Below, one piece after another: positions 54,601-63,450 of a DNA stretch of 63,450 bases. The notes under the pieces are model-generated. The model ran no database searches. It saw nothing but the letters and a program-made list of their open reading frames with translations, and was not told where the DNA came from. Where the stretch lies: assembly GCA_013822265.1 (NCBI GenBank), contig PNKD01000009.1:1-63450 (forward strand), in the 5' to 3' direction. Origin of the DNA: Leptothrix sp. (in: b-proteobacteria) (GTDB lineage Bacteria; Pseudomonadota; Gammaproteobacteria; Burkholderiales; Burkholderiaceae_C). Position numbers and translations under genes: made by a program. Positions within the stretch are counted from its first letter, which is position 1. Each line of letters opens with the position of its first letter.

Positions 54601-55626
54601 TCAGGGTTTTCGTGGGTGGGCGGCAGCGAAGGCGATCAGCTGCGAGACGAGGTCGGGCTGCCCGGCCAACGCCTGCTGCCAAGCCAAGGCTTCGGCTATC
54701 CAGGGCGGCGGCAGCCCGGGCCAGTCGGCACGCAGGCCGTTCCAGGCCTGCCACAGCGCGGCCACCGCCGGCAGCGCCTGCATCGCCAGCAGCAGCGCCT
54801 CGAGCTTGGCGGCGTGCGCGCCGTCGTGCTGCGGGTAGGCCTGCCAGACGAAAGGCGCGCCGGCCCAGATGGCACGCACCAGCGAGTCCTCGCCGCGCAC
54901 GAAGTTGAGGTCGGCCGACCACAGCAGGCGGTCGAACTCGGCCTGGCTCAGCCAGGGCAGGCGGTGCAGCCGCACGCCGGCCGGCGCCGCGGCCACCTGC
55001 CGCTGCGCCGGCCCCGGTGTCAGCAGCAGCAGCGTCGGCTGACGCGCCAGGTCTTGCAGCAGCGACGGCAGGGCCGGGTTGTCGTAGCAGAACAGCGTGA
55101 CCACGCGTTCGCCGGGCTGCACGGGGATGCCCTGCGCCTGCCACCAGGCGGCGCGGTCGAAGGCGGCGCGGGCCTGCAGCAGGCCCGGCTCGCGCAGCAG
55201 CCCGCCGGTGCGCGCCGTGAAGCCGGGGTAGAAGAACCACTTCGTCAGGCCGCGGCCCGGCCCCTGCTGCTGCGGCGACGGCAGGCCGTGCGAGCGCTCG
55301 ACGTAAGCCTCGGCGCTGAGGTACTCGAGGTTGATCCACAGCGGCGGCGGCGAGGCAGCGGCCATCGCCGCCACCCTGGCCGGTGGCGGGTCGCAGCCGA
55401 AAGCCTCGATGACGACGTCGCCCGGCCCGGCCGGGCCCGGCCAGCCCATGACCTCGACACCCGCGGCGCCGCCGGGGGCCATGAAGGCCAGCGGTGCGGC
55501 GTCGTCGATGACCAGCCGCACACGGTGTCCGCGGGCCGCGAGGTCGGCGGCCAGGCGCCAGCAGACGCCGGCGTCGCCGAGGTTGTCGACGACGCGGCAG
55601 TACACATCCCACAACAAGGCCGCCAT
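54601..55626 (-). CDS. earP: EF-P arginine-32 rhamnosyltransferase EarP
   Basis: A 341-residue glycosyltransferase. [30 protein letters not shown] with its conserved Asp is the diagnostic N-terminus, and [39 protein letters not shown] and the C-terminal [27 protein letters not shown] donor site follow. It transfers rhamnose from dTDP-rhamnose to EF-P Arg32. A GATAAT box ends 6 nt before the ATG, so it may be leaderless. It is divergent from uvrC. Confidence 0.94.
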   Translation of the reverse strand: MAALLWDVYCRVVDNLGDAGVCWRLAADLAARGHRVRLVIDDAAPLAFMAPGGAAGVEVMGWPGPAGPGDVVIEAFGCDPPPARVAAMAAASPPPLWINLEYLSAEAYVERSHGLPSPQQQGPGRGLTKWFFYPGFTARTGGLLREPGLLQARAAFDRAAWWQAQGIPVQPGERVVTLFCYDNPALPSLLQDLARQPTLLLLTPGPAQRQVAAAPAGVRLHRLPWLSQAEFDRLLWSADLNFVRGEDSLVRAIWAGAPFVWQAYPQHDGAHAAKLEALLLAMQALPAVAALWQAWNGLRADWPGLPPPWIAEALAWQQALAGQPDLVSQLIAFAAAHPRKP

Positions 55627-55661
55627 CGCCGGATTATCGAAGCGACCGAGAATCGCGCCCT
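55627..55661. promoter_or_regulatory. 35-bp divergent promoter, earP and uvrC (probably leaderless)
   Basis: On the minus strand GATAAT (55633-55638) ends 6 nt before the earP ATG. On the plus strand GAGAAT (55648-55653) ends 8 nt before the uvrC ATG. No Shine-Dalgarno sequence is present in either direction, and no clear -35 box was found. The layout copies the pyrD/rpiA gap. Confidence 0.5.
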
Positions 55662-57791
55662 ATGAGTGATCGCACCGGACCCCGCCGCAAGCCCGTCGAC
55701 GCGGACCCCCCGGCCGCCGCGCCGGCCGGCGCGGCCGCGCCCGGCCGCGACAAGCTGCTGGCCGAGGTGGCCGCGCTGCCCGGGCTGCCCGGGGTCTATC
55801 GCTGGTTCGATGCGCAGGGCGCGCTGCTCTACGTCGGCAAGGCGCGCAACCTCAGGAGGCGCGTCGGCAGCTACCTGCAGCGAGACCACGACGGCACGCG
55901 CATCGGCCACATGGTGAGCCGCATCGCGCGGCTGGAGACGACGGTGGTGCGCAGCGAGGCCGAGGCGCTGCTGCTCGAGAACAACCTCATCAAGACGCTG
56001 GACCCGAAGTTCAACATCCTGTTCCGCGACGACAAGAGCTACCCCTACCTGAAGATCACCGGCGCGCGCGCCGCCGAGGGCGCGGCGGCCCTGTCGGCCG
56101 CCCACTGCGCGCGCATGACCTACTTCCGCGGCGCGGTCGACAAGAAGCACCGCTACTTCGGCCCCTACCCGAACGCCTGGGCGGTGAAGCAGACCATCCA
56201 GCTGATGCAGAAGGTGTTTCGCCTGCGCACCTGCGAGGACACGGTCTACAACCACCGCAGCCGGCCCTGCCTGCTGTACCAGATCCAGCGCTGCACGGCG
56301 CCCTGCGTGGGCTTGATCACGCCGCAGGACTACGCGCGCGACGTGCGCAATGCCGAACGTTTCCTGCTCGGCGACACGCAGGAGGTCATCGCCGACCTGC
56401 AGGCCGAGATGATGAGCTGCGCCGAGGCGCTGGACTTCGAGAAGGCCGCCGCCCTGCGCGACCGCATCGGCTCGCTGTCCCAGGTGCTGCACCGGCAGAG
56501 CGTGGAAGCCAGCAGCCTGTCGGCGTCGGACAAGGACGTCGACATCCTGGCCGTCAAGGTGGCCGGTGGCCGCGCCTGCGTGAACCTGGCGATGGTGCGC
56601 GGCAGCCGCCACCTCGGCGACCGCGCCTACTTCCCGCAGCATGTCGACGACGGCGCCGCGCTCAGCGCCGAGGAGGCCGACGCGCGGTTCGAGGATGGCG
56701 CTGCCGCCGATGACGCGCCGCGCGCGGCGCCGCGTTCGACCGAGGCGGCGGTGCTCGAGGCCTTCATCGCCCAGCACTACATCGGCCAGCCCGTGCCGCC
56801 GCAACTGGTGGTGAGCCACGCCGTCGATGCGTTGCTGCTCGACGCGCTGGGCGAGGCCAGCGGCGTGCGCGTGCGCGCCCAACACCAGCCGCGCGAGCAG
56901 CGGCGCATCTGGCTGGAGATGGCGGCCAAGGGCGCCGAGCTGGCGCTGGCGCGGCTGCTGGCCGAAGAAGGCTCGGCGCAAGCGCGGACGCGGGCGCTGG
57001 TCGAGGCGCTGGACCTCGACATCGCCGACCCGGCGGCGCTGCGCATCGAGTGCTTCGACATCAGCCACACCGCGGGCGAGGCCACGCAGGCCTCTTGCGT
57101 CGTCTACGAGAACCACGCCATGCAGAGCGCGCAGTACCGGCGCTTCAACATCGAGGGCGTGACCGGCGGCGACGACTATGCGGCAATGCGCCAGGTGCTG
57201 ACGCGGCGGTATGCGCGACTGGCCGAGGCCGTGTCGGCCGGCAAGGCCGACGGTGACGGCGACGGCGAAGGCGCCGTCGGTACCGACGCGGCCGACACCA
57301 CGGCGCCCCAGGCCACCAAGAAGCCGCGGCGCCCCGCCGCGCGCCTGCCCGACCTCGTGCTCGTCGACGGCGGCCGCGGCCAGGTCGCGATGGCCCGCGA
57401 GGTGTTCCAGGCACTGGGCCTGGACATCGCGCTCATCGTCGGTGTCGAGAAGGGCGAGGGCCGCAAGGTCGGCCTGGAGGAGCTGGTGTTCGCCGATGGC
57501 CGCGAGAAGGCCTATCTCGGCCACGACTCGGCCGCGCTGATGCTGGTGGCACAGATCCGCGACGAGGCCCATCGGTTCGCGATCACGGGCATGCGCGCCC
57601 GGCGCGCCAGCGTGCGCACCGGCGGCAGCAAGCTCGAGGACATCGCCGGCGTCGGCCCGCGCAAGCGGGCGCGACTGCTGCAGCGTTTCGGCGGCCTGCG
57701 CGGCGTGGCCAGCGCCGGCGTCGACGACCTGGCGAGCGTCGAAGGCATCTCGAAAGACCTGGCCGAGGAGATCTACCGTGCCCTGCACTGA
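55662..57791 (+). CDS. uvrC: excinuclease ABC subunit C
   Basis: A 709-residue nuclease of nucleotide-excision repair. The GIY-YIG domain ([25 protein letters not shown]) makes the 3' cut, a Cys-rich part ([27 protein letters not shown]) and UVR motif ([16 protein letters not shown]) follow, then the RNase H-like 5'-nuclease ([33 protein letters not shown]) and C-terminal helix-hairpin-helix pairs. It is about 100 residues longer than E. coli UvrC, mostly through a low-complexity Asp/Gly/Ala insert ([18 protein letters not shown]) and an N-terminal Pro/Ala lead. It overlaps the next gene by 14 nt. Confidence 0.95.
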   Translation: MSDRTGPRRKPVDADPPAAAPAGAAAPGRDKLLAEVAALPGLPGVYRWFDAQGALLYVGKARNLRRRVGSYLQRDHDGTRIGHMVSRIARLETTVVRSEAEALLLENNLIKTLDPKFNILFRDDKSYPYLKITGARAAEGAAALSAAHCARMTYFRGAVDKKHRYFGPYPNAWAVKQTIQLMQKVFRLRTCEDTVYNHRSRPCLLYQIQRCTAPCVGLITPQDYARDVRNAERFLLGDTQEVIADLQAEMMSCAEALDFEKAAALRDRIGSLSQVLHRQSVEASSLSASDKDVDILAVKVAGGRACVNLAMVRGSRHLGDRAYFPQHVDDGAALSAEEADARFEDGAAADDAPRAAPRSTEAAVLEAFIAQHYIGQPVPPQLVVSHAVDALLLDALGEASGVRVRAQHQPREQRRIWLEMAAKGAELALARLLAEEGSAQARTRALVEALDLDIADPAALRIECFDISHTAGEATQASCVVYENHAMQSAQYRRFNIEGVTGGDDYAAMRQVLTRRYARLAEAVSAGKADGDGDGEGAVGTDAADTTAPQATKKPRRPAARLPDLVLVDGGRGQVAMAREVFQALGLDIALIVGVEKGEGRKVGLEELVFADGREKAYLGHDSAALMLVAQIRDEAHRFAITGMRARRASVRTGGSKLEDIAGVGPRKRARLLQRFGGLRGVASAGVDDLASVEGISKDLAEEIYRALH

Positions 57792-58419
57792 TACACGCCG
57801 ACCGTTGTTGTCGCGGGCCATCGCGCGTGGACCGTTGGCGCTGGCCGCGGCCGTCGGCCTGGCTGGATGCGCGCAGCGCCCACTGCCGCCGCCATCGCCT
57901 GTGCCGGCACCGGCCGCGGCGCGCCCGCCTGCCGCCGCTCAAGCGCCCGCACAGGCGCCCGCACAGGCGGCCCCGGTGGCAGCGCCGGGCCGCACGGCGG
58001 CGTCGCCTTCGGTTCCCGCAGCCCCACCAGCGGCGCGCGGGCCCATCCCGCGCAATCCCCGCTACGTGACGCTCGCACCGCCGCCGGCGCCGCGCAACGA
58101 GGCCGAACTGCAGCGGCAGTTTGCGCGGCGACTGGTGGCCGCCCACCCGGACAGCAGCTACACCGCCCGCGCGCCCGATCGGCTGCTGGCCATCCCGGTG
58201 CTCGAGGTCGAACTCGAAGCCGACGGCAGCGTTCGCGGCATCAAGGTGCTGCGCAAGCCCAGCACCGGCAACGAGGCCACGGCGCTGGCGATCGCGGCGG
58301 TGCGCCGCGCCGCGCCCTACGGCAACGTGTCGCGCCTGCCGCGGCCGTGGAAGGTGGTCGAGACCTTTCTCTTCGACGACGACTTGCGCTTCAAGCCGCG
58401 CACGCTCGATGCCGACTGA
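57778..58419 (+). CDS. TonB-C-like lipoprotein
   Basis: A 213-residue protein from GTG at 57778, inside the end of uvrC. The N-terminus has a lipobox LAGC ([14 protein letters not shown]), so it is likely a lipoprotein. A Pro/Ala-rich stretch (about 35-100) leads to a C-terminal domain with [24 protein letters not shown] and [15 protein letters not shown], the TonB/TolA C-terminal fold. It lacks a membrane-spanning TonB box. It may contact envelope partners; the role is unknown. A comparable domain ends the large protein at 14717-16573. Confidence 0.75.
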   Translation: MPCTDTRRPLLSRAIARGPLALAAAVGLAGCAQRPLPPPSPVPAPAAARPPAAAQAPAQAPAQAAPVAAPGRTAASPSVPAAPPAARGPIPRNPRYVTLAPPPAPRNEAELQRQFARRLVAAHPDSSYTARAPDRLLAIPVLEVELEADGSVRGIKVLRKPSTGNEATALAIAAVRRAAPYGNVSRLPRPWKVVETFLFDDDLRFKPRTLDAD

Positions 58420-58473
58420 GCGGCCCGACCCACAGGTTCGTGCCAGGGCGCCCGCCTTGGGCACAATCCACGC

Positions 58474-59040
58474 ATGTTCCTGACCATCCCCACGCTGCTG
58501 ACCTGGGCGCGCATTGCAGCCATTCCGCTCATCATCGGCGTGTACTACCTGGGTTGGGACACGGCGACCAAGAACCTGGTCGCGACCACGCTGTTCGTGC
58601 TGTTCGCCGCCACCGACTGGCTCGACGGCTGGCTGGCGCGCCGGCTCAACCAGACCTCGGCCTTCGGCGCCTTTCTCGACCCGGTGGCCGACAAGTTCCT
58701 CATCTGCGCCAGCCTGCTGGTGCTGCTGGGCGAGGGCCGCGTCGACCCGCTCATCGCGCTGATCATCATCGGGCGCGAGATCGCCATCTCGGCGTTGCGC
58801 GAGTGGATGGCGCATATCGGCGCCTCGCGCAGCGTGGCGGTGCACATGCTGGGCAAGCTCAAGACCGTGGCGCAGATGGTGGCCATCCCCTTCCTGCTCT
58901 ACGACGGGCATCTGTTCGGCATCGTCGATACGCGGCTGTGGGGCACGGTGCTGGTGGTCGTGGCCGCCGTGCTGACCATCTGGTCGATGGTCTACTACCT
59001 GCGCAAGGCGATCCCGGAGATCAGGGCCAAGGCGCGATGA
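58474..59040 (+). CDS. pgsA: CDP-diacylglycerol-glycerol-3-phosphate 3-phosphatidyltransferase
   Basis: A 188-residue membrane enzyme committing CDP-diacylglycerol to phosphatidylglycerol. The CDP-alcohol phosphotransferase motif is TDWLDGWLARRLNQTSAFGAFLDPVADKF (D-G-x2-A-R ... G-x3-D-x3-D). Start MFLTIPTLLTWARIAAIPLI is standard. A CACAAT -10-like box ends 6 nt before the ATG at 58474, again without a Shine-Dalgarno sequence. Its stop overlaps the next start (ATGA). Confidence 0.94.
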   Translation: MFLTIPTLLTWARIAAIPLIIGVYYLGWDTATKNLVATTLFVLFAATDWLDGWLARRLNQTSAFGAFLDPVADKFLICASLLVLLGEGRVDPLIALIIIGREIAISALREWMAHIGASRSVAVHMLGKLKTVAQMVAIPFLLYDGHLFGIVDTRLWGTVLVVVAAVLTIWSMVYYLRKAIPEIRAKAR

Positions 59041-59951
59041 CCTCGGTGCCGCCCGCGCCGGCGTCGCTGCGGCGCGGTGTGCCGGTGATCTTCGTGCTCA
59101 TCTGGAGCACGGGCTTCGTGGTCGCGCGCTACGGCATGCCCCACGCCGGGCCGATGGGCTTCCTGGCGTTGCGCTACTTGCTGTCGGTGCTGGCCTTCGG
59201 TGCCTGGATAGCCTGGGCCGGCGCGCGCTGGCCGCAGGGGCGGTCGCAGTGGCTGCACCTGGCCGTGACCGGGCTGTTGATGCACGGCGGCTACCTCGGC
59301 GGCGTTTGGGTGGCCGTGAAGGGCGGGCTGGGCGCAGGCATGGCCGCACTCATCGTCGGCCTGCAGCCGGTGCTGACTGCACTGTGGCTCAGCATCATGG
59401 TCGGCGGCGCGCAGCGCGTGCGCCCGCTGCAATGGCTGGGGCTGGGGCTCGGGTTGGCCGGGCTGGCCCTGGTGGTCGGCCACAAGCTCGACCTGGGGCT
59501 GGCCTCACCCGCCAACATCTTGCCGGTGATGCTGGCGCTGGCCAGCATCACCGTCGGTACGCTGTACCAGAAGCGCTGGGTCGCGCCCTGCGACGTGCGC
59601 ACGGCCAGCACGGTGCAGCTGGCGGCGGCCCTGGCGGCCACCGCGCCGCTGGCCCTCATCGAGCCCCATGCCTTCGACTGGCATCCCGAGTTGGTGGCCG
59701 CATTGGCGTGGTCGGTGCTGGTGCTCACGCTGGGCGGCAGCTCACTGTTGTACATGCTGATACAGCGGGGTGCCGCCACCGCGGTCACGAGCCTGATGTA
59801 CCTCGTGCCGCCCTGTACGGCCGTGCTGGCGTGGTGGCTGTTCGACGAGGGCCTGACGGCGCTGAGCCTGTCCGGCCTGGCCTGCACCGCCGTGGGTGTG
59901 GCGCTGGTGGTGCGCGACGTGCCGCCGGCGCCACGCGGGCCGCTCGCCTGA
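59037..59951 (+). CDS. EamA/DMT-family transporter
   Basis: A 304-residue protein with ten predicted membrane segments in two EamA repeats. FVLIWSTGFVVARYGMPHAGPMGFLALRYLLS begins repeat one, and SSLLYMLIQRGAATAVTSLMYLVPPCTAVLAWWLFDEGLT lies in repeat two. Substrates of such drug/metabolite transporters include amino acids and nucleobases; this one is unassigned. It is translationally coupled to pgsA. Confidence 0.9.
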   Translation: MTSVPPAPASLRRGVPVIFVLIWSTGFVVARYGMPHAGPMGFLALRYLLSVLAFGAWIAWAGARWPQGRSQWLHLAVTGLLMHGGYLGGVWVAVKGGLGAGMAALIVGLQPVLTALWLSIMVGGAQRVRPLQWLGLGLGLAGLALVVGHKLDLGLASPANILPVMLALASITVGTLYQKRWVAPCDVRTASTVQLAAALAATAPLALIEPHAFDWHPELVAALAWSVLVLTLGGSSLLYMLIQRGAATAVTSLMYLVPPCTAVLAWWLFDEGLTALSLSGLACTAVGVALVVRDVPPAPRGPLA

Positions 59952-60050
59952 GGGCGGCGTGACGTCGAACCGGCTGTTTCAGACTGTCGTGCTAAGGGCC
60001 GCGCCAGCCCCGCGACGGCAGGATATCTGGCCCTAGAATCCGGCCTCCAC

Positions 60051-60080
60051 TTGACACTGCCGAAGCCAGCGGGATGTAAT
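60051..60080 (+). promoter_or_regulatory. promoter of the HU gene
   Basis: A perfect -35 TTGACA (60051-60056) is separated by 18 bp from TGTAAT (60075-60080), one base from the -10 consensus. It lies 92 bp before the GTG at 60173 and fits a strongly expressed gene. A second -10-like TAGAAT at 60034-60039 lacks a partner. The rest of the 221-bp gap after the EamA gene holds nothing else I can support. Confidence 0.65.
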
Positions 60081-60172
60081 GAGCCGGCACCCCGCGTTGC
60101 CTGCATGTGGGGCGCCGCAGGGCGGTACCGGGCCAATGAAATCCGAAGACTCCACATGAGGGGAACCGAGAC

Positions 60173-60442
60173 GTGAACAAGAGTGAACTGATCGAGCACA
60201 TCGCCAAGCAGGCCGACATTTCCAAGGCGGCCGCCTCGCGTTCACTCGAGGCGATCATCGGCGCCGTCAAGACCACCCTGAAGAAGGGCGGCAGCGTCAC
60301 GATCACCGGCTTCGGCACCTTCACCGCGCCCAAGCGGCAGGCCCGCATGGGCCGCAACCCACGCACCGGTGCCGCGATCAAGATCAAGGCGGCCAAGGTG
60401 CCGAAGTTCCGCCCGGGCAAGGGCCTGCGCGACGCCCTCTGA
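60173..60442 (+). CDS. hupB: HU-family DNA-binding protein
   Basis: An 89-residue nucleoid protein. MNKSELIEHIAKQADISKAAASRSLEAII is the N-terminal helical part, and GSVTITGFGTFTAPKRQARMGRNPRTGAAIKIKAAKVPKFRPGKGL contains the GFGTF turn and DNA-embracing beta arm with the RNPRTG Pro. It bends and compacts DNA. GTG start with GAGGGGA upstream. tRNA-Val follows 13 bp later and may be cotranscribed. hupA/hupB/IHF subfamily cannot be fixed by eye. Confidence 0.94.
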   Translation: MNKSELIEHIAKQADISKAAASRSLEAIIGAVKTTLKKGGSVTITGFGTFTAPKRQARMGRNPRTGAAIKIKAAKVPKFRPGKGLRDAL

Positions 60443-60455
60443 GGCTTGCCTCACC

Positions 60456-60531
60456 GGGTGCTTAGCTCAGCCGGTAGAGCGGCGCCCTTACAAGGCGTAG
60501 GTCGGCGGTTCGAACCCGTCAGCACCCACCA
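60456..60531 (+). tRNA. tRNA-Val (anticodon TAC)
   Basis: The acceptor stem GGGTGCT pairs with AGCACCC; the D-arm has AGCTCAGCCGGTAGAGC, the anticodon loop CTTACAA gives TAC (valine), and the T-arm has GGTTCGAACC-type loop sequence. The 3' CCA is encoded. It is 76 nt long and lies 13 bp after the HU gene. A 6-bp stem GCGGCC/GGCCGC occurs 20 bp downstream without a T-run. Confidence 0.95.
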
Positions 60532-60745
60532 CCTCGTCGGATAGAATTTGCGGCCTGCATGACAGCGGCCGCATGGCGCCGCTCGTCCGGGCGGCCCGTG
60601 CGCCAGGGCCGCAGCGATGTGCGCCGTGGCAGCGTCCGCGTTGCATCGTCGACGATGGCCTGAGCGGCGCATCACCCGTCTGCCATGTCTTCCCCATCTC
60701 TCCCGACGCAGCCCGCTGCGTGAAGTCTCCCAGAGGTTCCGACAG

Positions 60746-62659
60746 ATGTTCGAGTTCATCCGCACCCACACCCGGCTGGCGCTGGGTTTCATGCTCCTGC
60801 TCATCATCCCGTCGTTCGTCTTCTTCGGTGTGCAGGGGTACTCGCAGTTCAACGATGCGGGCAACGACACGGTTGCCAAGGTCGACGGCCAGTCGATCAC
60901 GCGGGCCGAATGGGACAGCGGCCACCAGCGCTATCTCGATCAGCTGCGCCGCCAATCGCCGGATCTCGCGAACCTGCCCGTGGACACGCCCGAATCGCGC
61001 CGAGCCACGCTGGACAACCTGGTGCGCGAACGTGTGCTGCTGGCCGCGGCCAACAAGCAGCACCTGTTCCCGACCAACGAGCGCATGGCGCGCCTGTTCG
61101 ACAGCGACCCGCAGTACGCGGGGCTGCGCGGCCCCGACGGCCGCATCAGCCGCGAGCTGCTGGTGGCGCAGGGCCTGACGCCGGCCTTGTTCGACCAGCG
61201 GCTGCGCCAGGAACTGGGCCTCAAGCAAGTGCTGGCCGGTGTGCTGCAGACGGCGCCGGCCTCGGCCACACCGGCCAAGGCGGCGCTGGATGCCTTTTTC
61301 GAGCGCCGCGCCGTGCAGCTGCAGAGGTTCGACCCGGCGGCGTACCGCGACCGCGTCAAGCCCGGCGATGCCGAGATCGAGGCCTACTACAAGGCCAACG
61401 AAGCGCAGTTCCGCGCGCCCGAGCAGGCCGACATCGAGTACGTGACCCTCGATCTGGACATGCTGGGCAAGGCCGTCACGCAGAGCGAAGAGCAACTGCG
61501 CAAGGCCTACACCGAAGGCATTGCGCGCTACTCGGTGGCCGAAGAGCGCCGCGCCAGCCACATCCTGGTGAAGGCCGAGGCCGGCGCCCCGGCGGCAGAG
61601 CGGCGGGCGGCCCGCGCCAAGGCCGAGGCCCTGCTGGCCGAGGTGCGCAAGACGCCCTCGGCCTTTGCCGAGCTGGCGCGCAAGAACTCCGACGACAGCG
61701 GCTCGGCGGCGCAAGGCGGCGACCTCGACTTCTTCGGCCGTGGCCAGATGGTCAAGGCCTTCGAGGACAGCGCATTCAGCCTCAAGGCAGGTGAGATCAG
61801 CGGCATCGTCGAGAGCGACTTCGGCTTTCACATCATCACCTTGACCGGCGTGCGCGGCGGCCAGACGCGGCCCTTCGAAGAGGTGCGCGGCGAAGTCGAG
61901 GCCGAGGCCCGCAAGGCCGCGGCGCAGAAGCGCTGGGCCGAGGCCGCCGAGAGCTTCAGCAACACCGTCTACGAACAAAGCGACAGCCTGCAGCCGGTGA
62001 TCGACAAGCTCAAGCTCACCAAGCAAACGGCGACCGTGCAGCGCACGGCCGCGCCTGGTGCGACCGGTGCGCTGGCCTCGGCCAAGCTGCTGGCGGCGGT
62101 GTTTTCCACCGACGCCGTGAAGGACAAGCGCAACACCGATGCCGTCGAGGTCGGTCCCAACGGGCTGGCCGCCGCGCGTGTCGTGCGTCATGCGCCGGCG
62201 CGCAGCCTGCCTCTGGCCGAGGTCAAGGACAAGGTGCGTGCACGCCTCGTTGATGAGCAGAGTGCCGCGCTGGCCCGCACCGAAGGGCAGGCGCGCGTGA
62301 AGGCGCTGCAGGCCGGCGGCAGCACCGAAGCTTTGCCCATCGTCGTCACGGTGTCGCGCGCGCAGGCCCAGGGCATGCCGCGGCCGCTGATGGACGCCGC
62401 CTTGCGCGCCGATGCCGGCAAGCTGCCGGTGGTGACGGGCGTCGACCTGGGCGCCGATGGCTTCTTCGTGATGCGCGTGATGCAGGTGCTGCCGCGCGAG
62501 CAACCGCCCGGCGGCGAGGAGCCGTTGCGTGCCCAATACGCGCAGGCCTGGGCCAACGCTGAAGCCGAGGCTTACCTGGGGGCGCTGAAGAAGCGCCACA
62601 AGGCCGTCGTCACCGCTGCAGCCGATGCGCCCGTGGCTGCGGCAACGCCCGAGCGTTGA
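60746..62659 (+). CDS. ppiD: PpiD-type periplasmic peptidyl-prolyl isomerase
   Basis: A 637-residue inner-membrane-anchored chaperone. A single N-terminal segment ([22 protein letters not shown]) leads to a SurA-like N region, and one parvulin domain (about 270-370) with [56 protein letters not shown] and GFHIITLTG. It assists outer-membrane and secreted protein folding. The ATG at 60746 ([18 protein letters not shown]) is typical; the frame is open further upstream by 43 codons but without homology. GAGG lies 10 nt upstream. Confidence 0.93.
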   Translation: MFEFIRTHTRLALGFMLLLIIPSFVFFGVQGYSQFNDAGNDTVAKVDGQSITRAEWDSGHQRYLDQLRRQSPDLANLPVDTPESRRATLDNLVRERVLLAAANKQHLFPTNERMARLFDSDPQYAGLRGPDGRISRELLVAQGLTPALFDQRLRQELGLKQVLAGVLQTAPASATPAKAALDAFFERRAVQLQRFDPAAYRDRVKPGDAEIEAYYKANEAQFRAPEQADIEYVTLDLDMLGKAVTQSEEQLRKAYTEGIARYSVAEERRASHILVKAEAGAPAAERRAARAKAEALLAEVRKTPSAFAELARKNSDDSGSAAQGGDLDFFGRGQMVKAFEDSAFSLKAGEISGIVESDFGFHIITLTGVRGGQTRPFEEVRGEVEAEARKAAAQKRWAEAAESFSNTVYEQSDSLQPVIDKLKLTKQTATVQRTAAPGATGALASAKLLAAVFSTDAVKDKRNTDAVEVGPNGLAAARVVRHAPARSLPLAEVKDKVRARLVDEQSAALARTEGQARVKALQAGGSTEALPIVVTVSRAQAQGMPRPLMDAALRADAGKLPVVTGVDLGADGFFVMRVMQVLPREQPPGGEEPLRAQYAQAWANAEAEAYLGALKKRHKAVVTAAADAPVAAATPER

Positions 62660-62689
62660 CGTCGGGCCGCTATAATTCCGTCTCTCTGC

Positions 62690-62766
62690 GGTGGCTGTAG
62701 CTCAGTTGGTAGAGTCCCAGATTGTGATTCTGGTCGTCGTGGGTTCGAGTCCCATCAGCCACCCCA
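62690..62766 (+). tRNA. tRNA-His (anticodon GTG)
   Basis: The acceptor stem GTGGCTG pairs with CAGCCAC. An extra G at 62690 can pair with discriminator C73, the identity element of tRNA-His. The anticodon loop TTGTGAT gives GTG, the T-arm has GGTTCGAGTCC and CCA is encoded. A perfect -10 TATAAT lies 14 bp upstream (62671-62676), without a good -35. Beyond its 3' end the DNA becomes accessory in character. Confidence 0.95.
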
Positions 62767-62850
62767 TCCCAGCGTTTCACTCGGTCCCATGCCGGACCGA
62801 ACTTCCCGCAAAATCAACGACTTAGCTGGTCGCTTGAGTCAGGAAGTCTC

Positions 62851-62939
62851 CTGCCGTCTCACGGCAGCACAGCGCAAGTAGGGGAACATGTACGGGAACA
62901 AATGGCGTTCATCAGGCCATTTGGAGTTTTGTTCCCCTA
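62851..62939. repeat. nested inverted repeats downstream of tRNA-His
   Basis: Three perfect inverted repeats occur. CTGCCGT/ACGGCAG (62851-62867, 3-nt loop). TAGGGGAACA (62879-62888) with TGTTCCCCTA (62930-62939). CAAATGGC (62899-62906) with GCCATTTG (62916-62923) nested inside the second, with GGGGAACA repeated as CGGGAACA at 62893-62900. The 329-bp stretch from 62767 to 63095 shows no supported gene; a 60-codon ATG frame at 62888 starts inside the repeat and lacks any recognisable domain. Confidence 0.7.
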
Positions 62940-63095
62940 GGCTCGCCGACAAACAGTTGCGCCGTCTTGAGGGGCCGTACATATCGCGCGGACCTGGGCG
63001 AACCCGGGAACCACTTGTTGCCGTGCCGCACTTCAATTTGGACGAGACTGTTCAATCTCGTTTGCGGTAAGGTCTGCCTTGAAGAGGTGACGATC

Positions 63096-63401
63096 ATGCG
63101 AAAGCTCATCTTCATCGGCTTCCTTGTCATCGGCGCGCTGGTCGGACTGCTTTCGGCCGCCCATGACGACTGGGCGACGCGGACGGTCCTGGGTGCGGTA
63201 GGAGCGCTCTTCGGTGCAGCAACTGGAGGCGCCGTTACAGGCCTTGGTCGGTCGAAGAAGGCGCTGCCGTTGGAGAGCGACGCGATCCCCGGGATGGGCG
63301 TGACGTCAGAGGACTTGGTCGCCAACTTCTGGCGCGACAAAGGCCGTCCGCCGTTCATGAAGCCGCCTGAGGCGGATTCGGACCCAGGTAGCCCGCGCTG
63401 A
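63096..63401 (+). CDS. small membrane protein, unknown
   Basis: A 101-residue protein with two hydrophobic stretches: FIGFLVIGALVGLLSAAH and a Gly-rich VLGAVGALFGAATGGAVTGLG (glycine-zipper-like), followed by a hydrophilic tail (LVANFWRDKGRPPFM). GAAGAGG lies 8 nt before the ATG at 63096. I recognise no family. It lies beyond the tRNA-His-linked repeats and may be part of an accessory segment. Confidence 0.65.
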   Translation: MRKLIFIGFLVIGALVGLLSAAHDDWATRTVLGAVGALFGAATGGAVTGLGRSKKALPLESDAIPGMGVTSEDLVANFWRDKGRPPFMKPPEADSDPGSPR

Positions 63402-63450
63402 CTACTTCTTCAGCAAGCCTTTGACTGCTTCCTTGGCGCTGTCGAGCGTC
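63402..63450 (-). CDS. C-terminal end of a gene running off the window
   Basis: On the minus strand the last bases read TLDSAKEAVKGLLKK then TAG. The Lys-rich helical end resembles small stress or phasin-like proteins, but 15 residues cannot assign a family. It converges on the small membrane-protein gene with no gap (that gene's stop ends at 63401). Confidence 0.45.
   Translation of the reverse strand, partial: TLDSAKEAVKGLLKK

Noticed and set aside
62656-62676. Full promoter (TTGACG plus TATAAT) for tRNA-His
   Set aside because: The two boxes are only 9 bp apart and TTGACG overlaps the ppiD stop; only the -10 is credible.
62888-63070. 60-codon frame after tRNA-His
   Set aside because: It begins inside an inverted repeat, has no ribosome-binding site and no recognisable domain.

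Overview
This is a G+C-rich chromosomal segment from a betaproteobacterium, most likely Burkholderiales near the Rubrivivax/Leptothrix/Methylibium group. That placement is inferred from the family content: glnA-ntrB-ntrC, elongation factor P with Arg32 next to earP, a TIGR00266 protein, and very high GC with many non-ATG overlapping starts. No rRNA operon or marker gene in the window fixes the genus.

Layout. Positions 1-8100 are partly decayed accessory DNA: remnants of a Fic protein, a LysE-type exporter, a TraG conjugation protein and an IS1182-type transposase. They surround intact genes for a DUF4386 membrane protein, a TPR protein, a four-module rhodanese protein and a LytS/LytTR two-component pair. 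An enoyl-CoA hydratase follows (8101-8889). Positions 9031-11207 hold the most unusual locus: a 199-residue protein with a (Cys-Gly)4-Cys run, and directly behind it a radical SAM/SPASM enzyme. This looks like a peptide or protein modification pair I cannot assign to a known class. Then comes a small operon of SPFH protein, membrane protein and ribbon-helix-helix regulator, with a strong promoter overlapped by a 12-bp palindrome.

From 13479 to 36900 the content is mostly housekeeping: an aminotransferase, a large TonB-like coiled-coil protein, ETF-ubiquinone oxidoreductase, CrcB, a GGDEF protein, a run of overlapping envelope genes (20227-25482), glnA with its terminator, ntrBC, a DapA-like/RraA-like pair, exonuclease III, a hybrid histidine kinase, folA and thyA. 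From 36880 to 48350 there are an MsbA-like exporter, a degenerate GGDEF protein, an ABC/AttH-type system, an SDR, a YceH protein, a thioesterase, and a LuxR-type regulator divergent from a two-subunit CoA transferase. A gamma-glutamyltransferase relic follows.

From 48904 to the end: pyrD/rpiA, mnmC, a DUF3445 protein, efp-earP, uvrC, pgsA, an EamA transporter, hup, tRNA-Val, ppiD and tRNA-His. The last 700 bases, after tRNA-His, contain inverted repeats and small genes and may be the edge of another island.

Two themes recur. Same-strand neighbours often overlap by 4 nt (ATGA, GTGA, TTGA), pointing to translational coupling. Several genes (thyA, pyrD, rpiA, earP, uvrC, pgsA and others) have a -10-like hexamer only 6-9 nt before the start codon, as expected for leaderless mRNAs.
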